Source of the DNA: Streptomyces polyasparticus
GTDB lineage: Bacteria > Actinomycetota > Actinomycetes > Streptomycetales > Streptomycetaceae
Assembly (NCBI RefSeq): GCF_014493765.1
Contig: NZ_JACTVJ010000006.1
Coordinates: 248,001-312,000 of the forward strand
DNA length: 64,000 bases
Reading direction: 5' to 3'
Under the pieces are notes generated by a model. That model was not told where the DNA came from, did no database searches, and worked only from the letters and a program-made list of their open reading frames with translations. The position numbers and the translations under genes were made by a program. Below, piece after piece: positions 60,004 through 64,000 of the stretch; position 1 is the stretch's first letter, and each line of letters starts with the position of its first letter.

Positions 60004-60569
60004 CTCACCTCTCCCTCGCCAAGACCGCGATGGACGAACCGGCCACTGCGAGCAGCGTCAAGCGCGCCCGTGAGCGTGGTAGGAAATGGACCCTGGTGGT
60101 GCTCGTCACCATTGCCGCAGGCATGGCCGTCGGCTATGCCTTGTCCGCCACCAGTTGGTCGGTACTGCCGTTCATCTGCTCGATGGTCACGGCCTTTGTG
60201 TCCCTGCAAGTGGGCTTGGCGTTCGCGTACAACGCTTGGCAGGCGCGTCGCATCCTGCGCGCCTACCCGTGGCAGGCGCTGCCGTGCGAGCGGGTGGACA
60301 GCCCGGGGAACTATCGCATCCGCGTCGAAATGACGGGTTCGGGAGCGGAGTTGCTCCTGCAGTCTGTGGCCTACAGCTACCCGGTTGCGCTGCGCGGCGG
60401 CGATCAGCCCCAGGCCATCTGGTACGCAGGGCCGCCCACCGGTAAGGGCGTTGTCTCGCCCGTCGGCGGGCATCTGCCGTACCGCGTCATCGTGGTCAGG
60501 CCCCTTCCTGGTGACGTGGTCCCGCACCAGCCACATCGTCCGGGATACCGGGCCACCCGGCAAAGGTGA
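60000..60569 (+). CDS. Hypothetical membrane protein of the type VII-linked cassette
   Basis: A 189-residue protein with a basic start and two membrane segments (about 29-48 and 55-78), then a cytosolic or external domain (NYRIRVEMTGSGAELLLQS, ALRGGDQPQAIWYAGPP). No family recognised. The last 25 or so codons have weaker G/C bias and the encoded tail (PHQPHRPGYRATRQR) looks unlike a natural end, so the 3' end may be replaced or frameshifted. Confidence 0.6.
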   Translation: MTHLSLAKTAMDEPATASSVKRARERGRKWTLVVLVTIAAGMAVGYALSATSWSVLPFICSMVTAFVSLQVGLAFAYNAWQARRILRAYPWQALPCERVDSPGNYRIRVEMTGSGAELLLQSVAYSYPVALRGGDQPQAIWYAGPPTGKGVVSPVGGHLPYRVIVVRPLPGDVVPHQPHRPGYRATRQR

Positions 60570-60672
60570 TCCGCCAGCGCGGAGATTGAGCAACTTCGCG
60601 TAAGCCATCGGCACATATTCCAGCCAGCCCCGCACGACCCGTTGACCATCGATCACCACCACCCCTAAGTTC

Positions 60673-60708
60673 CGTTCGAACTGTCGACCATCGTTCGAAA
60701 TATCGGAC
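60673..60708 (+). promoter_or_regulatory. 36-bp shared element, copy 2
   Basis: Begins CGTTCGAA, contains TCGTTCGAAATATCGGAC. Twenty-six of 36 positions equal the element at 24564-24599. It ends 19 bases before the arabinofuranosidase start, just before AAGGAG, suggesting the same regulator controls both loci. Confidence 0.6.
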
Positions 60709-60727
60709 AAGGAGATGAGGTATCCGA

Positions 60728-63205
60728 ATGGCACGCAGAAGACTGCGGCTCGGGGTGACCGTGGCCGCACTGCTCGCCGGGACGCTGGCCGCGCTGCCCG
60801 GTCACGCCGCCGAGCCCGAACCCGTGGACTACACGCTCGAGGTCGACCCGACCCGCACCGGCGCGCGGATCGACGACTCGATGTACGGCGTCTTCTACGA
60901 GGACATCAACCGCGCCGCGGACGGCGGCCTCTACGCCGAGCTCGTGCAGAACCGCTCCTTCGAGTACGACCCCGCCGACCACGCCTCGTACACCCCGCTC
61001 AGCTCGTGGCAGACGAGCGGAACCGCGGACGTGGTGAACGACAGCGGGCGGCTCCATGAGCGCAACCGGAACTACCTGAAGCTGGGCGGCGGTTCGTCCG
61101 TCACCAACTCGGGCTACAACACTGGGTTCGCGGTCCAGAAGGGCAAGCGGTACGACTTCTCGCTCTGGGCCCGTACCGATGCGGGCGCTGCCGTCACCGT
61201 GAGCCTGGGCGACGCCGCCGGCTCCCTGGCCGAGGCGGGGCGGATCTCCGCGCGCGGCGGCTGGACCAAGTACAAGCTCTCCTTCACCGCGACGCGGACC
61301 TCCACCACCGGGCGCATGACCGTCGCCACGGACCGTCCTGCCGCCCTCGACATGATCTCCCTTTTCCCGCGCGACACCTACAAGGGACGCGCGAACGGGC
61401 TGCGCAAGGACCTGGCCGAGAAGATCGCCGCGCTCGATCCCGGTTTCCTGCGCTTCCCCGGCGGCTGTCTGGTCAACACCGGCAGCCACGAGGCGTACGA
61501 GGAGTCCTCCGGCTGGCAGCGCAAGCGCTCGTACCAGTGGAAGGACACCATCGGGCCGGTCGAGCAGCGGCCCACCAATGCGAACTTCTGGGGATACAAC
61601 CAGAGTTATGGGCTCGGCTATTACGAGTACTTCCTGTTCGCGGAGGACACGGGCGCCATGCCGCTGCCCGTCGTGCCCGCTCTCGTCACCGGCTGCGGAC
61701 AGAACAAGGCCACCGACGACCCGGCTCTGCTGCGCCGCCACATCCAGGACACCCTCGACCTCATCGAGTTCGCCAACGGTCCTGTGACCAGCACCTGGGG
61801 TGCCAAGCGTGCGGCCATGGGGCATCCGAAGCCGTTCGGGCTCACCCATATCGAGGTCGGCAACGAGGAGAACCTGCCCGAGGAGTTCTTCGCGCGCTTC
61901 AAGGAGTTCCGCGCCGCCATCGAAGCGAAGCACCCCGGGATCACCGTGATCTCCAACTCCGGTCCGGACGACGCCGGTCCGACCTTCGACAAGGCCTGGC
62001 AGCTCAACCGCGAGGCGAAGGTGGCGATGGTCGACGAGCACTACTACAACAGCCCGCAGTGGTTCCTGGAGAACAACAACCGCTACGACTCCTATGACCG
62101 TAACGGCCCCGAGGTCTTCCTCGGTGAGTACGCCTCGCTCGGCAACACCCACTACAACGCGCTCGCCGAAGCGGCCTTCATGACCTCCCTGGAGCGCAAC
62201 GCGGATGTCGTCAAGCTCGCCTCGTACGCCCCGCTGCTCGCGAACAAGGACGCGGTGCAGTGGCGGCCGGACATGATCTGGTTCGACAACGCGCGGTCCT
62301 GGGGCTCGGCCAACTATGAGATGCAGAAGCTCTTCATGACCAACGTCGGGGACGAGGTGGTCCCCTCCGCGGCCTCGGCGACCCCCGTGCTCAGCGGCCC
62401 GATCAAGGGCGCCGTGGGCCTGTCGACCTGGGCGACGAGTGCCGCGTACGACGATGTGCAGGTCACCGACGCCGAGGGGAAGACGCTCCTGAGCGACGAC
62501 TTCTCCGCAGGTGACGGGCAGTGGACCAAAGCGGCGGGTACGGGCTCGTGGTCGGTCCAGGACGGCGCGTACGTGCAGTCCGACGAGAGCGCCGAGAACA
62601 CGCTGGTCACCGCGGGCGACGCGAGCTGGCAGAACTACGACCTCAAGGTGAAGGCCACCAAGAAGTCCGGCAAGGAGGGCTTCCTCGTCGCCTTCGGGGT
62701 GCAGGACACCGGCAACTACTACTGGTGGAACCTGGGCGGCTGGAACAACACCCAGCACGCGGTGGAGAAGGCGGTCGGCGGCGCCAAGCAGACGTTGGTC
62801 CAGACGCCCGGCAGCATCGAGACCGGGCGCACGTACGACCTGCGGGTGGAGGTGCGCGGGCGCCAGGTGTCGCTGTACGTCGACGGCGAGAAGTGGGGCG
62901 GCTTCACCGACGACAAGGTGGCCGAGCCCTTCCGGCAGGTCGTCACGCGGGACAAGGCCACCGGCGATCTGATCGTGAAGGTCGTCAACGCCCAAGCGTC
63001 GGCGGCGCGTACGCGGCTCGACCTCGGCGCGGAGCCTGCGTCGGGCACCGCCGCGGTCACGACGATCGCGGCCGCGCCCACGGCCGAGAACACGGAGGAT
63101 GCCCGGCCCGTCAAGCCGGTGAAGTCGAAGGTCGACGGCATCGGCCGCAGCTTCTCCTATACGTTCCCGGCGTATTCGGTGACGTTCCTGAGAATCAAGG
63201 GCTGA
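60728..63205 (+). CDS. Secreted multi-domain alpha-L-arabinofuranosidase, GH51
   Basis: Extracellular GH51 of 825 residues. Signal peptide residues 1-27 (LRLGVTVAALLAGTLAALPG). The N-terminal catalytic part starts YGVFYEDINRAADGG and is interrupted by a CBM4/9-like beta-sandwich (about 85-220: GYNTGFAVQKGKRYDFSL). The acid/base is Glu380 in HIEVGNEENLP and the nucleophile Glu467 in FLGEYASLG. A LamG/laminin-like module (about 580-760: DDFSAGDGQWTKAAGTG, DTGNYYWWNLGG) sits in the C-terminal beta domain. It removes arabinose from arabinan or arabinoxylan outside the cell. AAGGAG lies upstream of the ATG. Confidence 0.93.
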   Translation: MARRRLRLGVTVAALLAGTLAALPGHAAEPEPVDYTLEVDPTRTGARIDDSMYGVFYEDINRAADGGLYAELVQNRSFEYDPADHASYTPLSSWQTSGTADVVNDSGRLHERNRNYLKLGGGSSVTNSGYNTGFAVQKGKRYDFSLWARTDAGAAVTVSLGDAAGSLAEAGRISARGGWTKYKLSFTATRTSTTGRMTVATDRPAALDMISLFPRDTYKGRANGLRKDLAEKIAALDPGFLRFPGGCLVNTGSHEAYEESSGWQRKRSYQWKDTIGPVEQRPTNANFWGYNQSYGLGYYEYFLFAEDTGAMPLPVVPALVTGCGQNKATDDPALLRRHIQDTLDLIEFANGPVTSTWGAKRAAMGHPKPFGLTHIEVGNEENLPEEFFARFKEFRAAIEAKHPGITVISNSGPDDAGPTFDKAWQLNREAKVAMVDEHYYNSPQWFLENNNRYDSYDRNGPEVFLGEYASLGNTHYNALAEAAFMTSLERNADVVKLASYAPLLANKDAVQWRPDMIWFDNARSWGSANYEMQKLFMTNVGDEVVPSAASATPVLSGPIKGAVGLSTWATSAAYDDVQVTDAEGKTLLSDDFSAGDGQWTKAAGTGSWSVQDGAYVQSDESAENTLVTAGDASWQNYDLKVKATKKSGKEGFLVAFGVQDTGNYYWWNLGGWNNTQHAVEKAVGGAKQTLVQTPGSIETGRTYDLRVEVRGRQVSLYVDGEKWGGFTDDKVAEPFRQVVTRDKATGDLIVKVVNAQASAARTRLDLGAEPASGTAAVTTIAAAPTAENTEDARPVKPVKSKVDGIGRSFSYTFPAYSVTFLRIKG

Positions 63206-63212
63206 CAGGCGA

Positions 63213-63248
63213 GGGGGCGGGATGAGCCGATCGGCTCATCCCGCCCCC
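63213..63248. terminator. Perfect 36-base bidirectional terminator
   Basis: A perfect palindrome with 18-base arms (GGGGGCGGGATGAGCCGA and its complement) between the convergent arabinofuranosidase and enoyl-CoA hydratase genes. Confidence 0.9.
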
Positions 63249-63251
63249 GGA

Positions 63252-63286
63252 CCTAGCGGTTGAACCCCGCGCCTAGCGGTTGAACC
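63252..63286. repeat. Duplicated 15-bp tail of the hydratase gene
   Basis: CCTAGCGGTTGAACC occurs at 63252-63266 and 63272-63286, 20 bp apart. The second copy contains the hydratase stop (minus-strand TAG) and codons for FNR. Confidence 0.85.
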
Positions 63287-64000
63287 GCGGCGGGCGCTTC
63301 TCCAGGAACGCCCGCATCCCCTCGCTCTGGTCCTCGGTCGCGAACAGGGCGTGGAATACGCGGCGTTCGAAGAGGACACCCTCGCGCAGGCCCGTCTCCA
63401 GAGCACGGTCGACCGACTCGCGGGCCGCGGCCACCGCCGGCCGGGCGTAGGACGCGATGGTCGCGGCGGCCCGCGCGGCCTCCTCGAGCACCTGGTCGTC
63501 GGGGACCACCCGGGCGACCAGGCCGCAGCACTCGGCCTCGTGGGCGTCCATGGTGCGGCCGGTGAGGATCAGATCCATCGCCTTGGCGCGGCCGACCAGG
63601 CGCGTCAGGCGCTGGGTGCCGCCGATGCCGGGGATCACGCCCAGCTTGATCTCCGGCTGGCCGAACACCGCGGACTCGCCCGCGATCACGAAGTCGCACA
63701 TCATGGCCAGCTCGCAACCGCCGCCGAGCGCATAGCCGTTGACGGCCGCGATCTTCGGCGTGCGGAAGTCCGCGAACTCCTGCCAGCCGCCGAAGTATTC
63801 CTCGGCCGCCATCTGCGCCGCAGACCTGCCCGCCATCTCCTTGATGTCGGCGCCCGCGGCGAACACCCGGTCCGAGGAACCGGTGACGACGAAGCAGCCG
63901 ACCTCCGGATCGCGGTCCAACGGGCGCAGGGCGTCGAGGAGTTCGTGCATCAGGTCCTGGCTGAGGGCGTTGAGCACAGCGGGGCGGTGCAGCCGTACGG
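63273..64000 (-). CDS. Enoyl-CoA hydratase/isomerase (crotonase family), 5' end missing
   Basis: C-terminal part of a crotonase; the start lies right of the window, because the frame stays open to the edge ([10 protein letters not shown]). Family motifs: the oxyanion loop [31 protein letters not shown] and [17 protein letters not shown]. Both catalytic glutamates of true hydratases (GGGCEL and QPEI) are present, so 2-enoyl-CoA hydration is likely. It ends in KRPPRFNR, typical for this family. A palindromic terminator separates it from the arabinofuranosidase. Confidence 0.92.
   Translation of the reverse strand, partial: VRLHRPAVLNALSQDLMHELLDALRPLDRDPEVGCFVVTGSSDRVFAAGADIKEMAGRSAAQMAAEEYFGGWQEFADFRTPKIAAVNGYALGGGCELAMMCDFVIAGESAVFGQPEIKLGVIPGIGGTQRLTRLVGRAKAMDLILTGRTMDAHEAECCGLVARVVPDDQVLEEAARAAATIASYARPAVAAARESVDRALETGLREGVLFERRVFHALFATEDQSEGMRAFLEKRPPRFNR

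Overview
The window is high-GC actinobacterial DNA, almost certainly from a Streptomyces. The signs are strong G/C bias at third codon positions, many GTG starts (and one TTG), four-base ATGA/GTGA overlaps inside operons, Tat signal peptides on secreted enzymes, and carbohydrate ABC importers without their own ATPase (in streptomycetes the shared ATPase MsiK serves these). No rRNA, tRNA, CRISPR array, transposase or integrase was recognised.

Layout. Bases 1-9039 hold an alpha-xyloside/glucoside block: a sugar ABC importer (binding protein cut by the window edge, two permeases), GH31 alpha-xylosidase, LacI regulator and a secreted GH3 enzyme behind a LacI-type operator. Bases 9165-11939 (minus) hold a phosphate-scavenging pair, PhoX phosphatase and a phytase-like beta-propeller protein. 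Bases 12213-17143 hold an EthA-like Baeyer-Villiger monooxygenase, an AurF-like diiron oxygenase, a ferredoxin/ferredoxin reductase fusion and a TetR regulator. Bases 17300-20914 are a dihydroxyacetone/glycerol locus (DhaLM fusion, DhaK, divergent glycerol dehydrogenase). Bases 21014-23558 carry TetR/RidA and an SRPBCC-ArsR-SRPBCC unit. A decayed PAS/SpoIIE-type phosphatase follows (23584-24533).

Bases 24613-38214 form a plant cell-wall island for arabinan and rhamnogalacturonan I: two carbohydrate ABC importers, GH43 endo-arabinanase, intracellular GH51 arabinofuranosidase, a YesL-like membrane protein, a PL26-like rhamnogalacturonan exolyase and a CE12-like acetylesterase. A second, secreted GH51 arabinofuranosidase (60728-63205) lies far away but shares a 36-bp upstream element with the first ABC operon of the island.

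Bases 38384-39856 encode a PAP2-type membrane phosphatase. Bases 40020-44711 are an oxalate-type locus (LysR regulator, divergent AMP-ligase and oxalyl-CoA decarboxylase with two T-N11-A boxes between them). Bases 44900-52545 are a complete family-5 ABC importer flanked by a ROK kinase and a ROK regulator. Bases 52633-57741 contain a GNAT enzyme, a frameshifted family-5 binding protein, a fused B-C permease without ATPases, and an MFS exporter. Bases 57916-60569 hold a four-gene cassette that looks linked to type VII secretion. The window ends in a minus-strand enoyl-CoA hydratase that continues outside.

The strongest candidates for undescribed biology are the type VII-linked cassette, the self-contained oxygenase/redox cassette, the fused permease lacking ATPases, the AMP-ligase lacking its catalytic lysine beside oxalyl-CoA decarboxylase, and several previously unassigned operator families.
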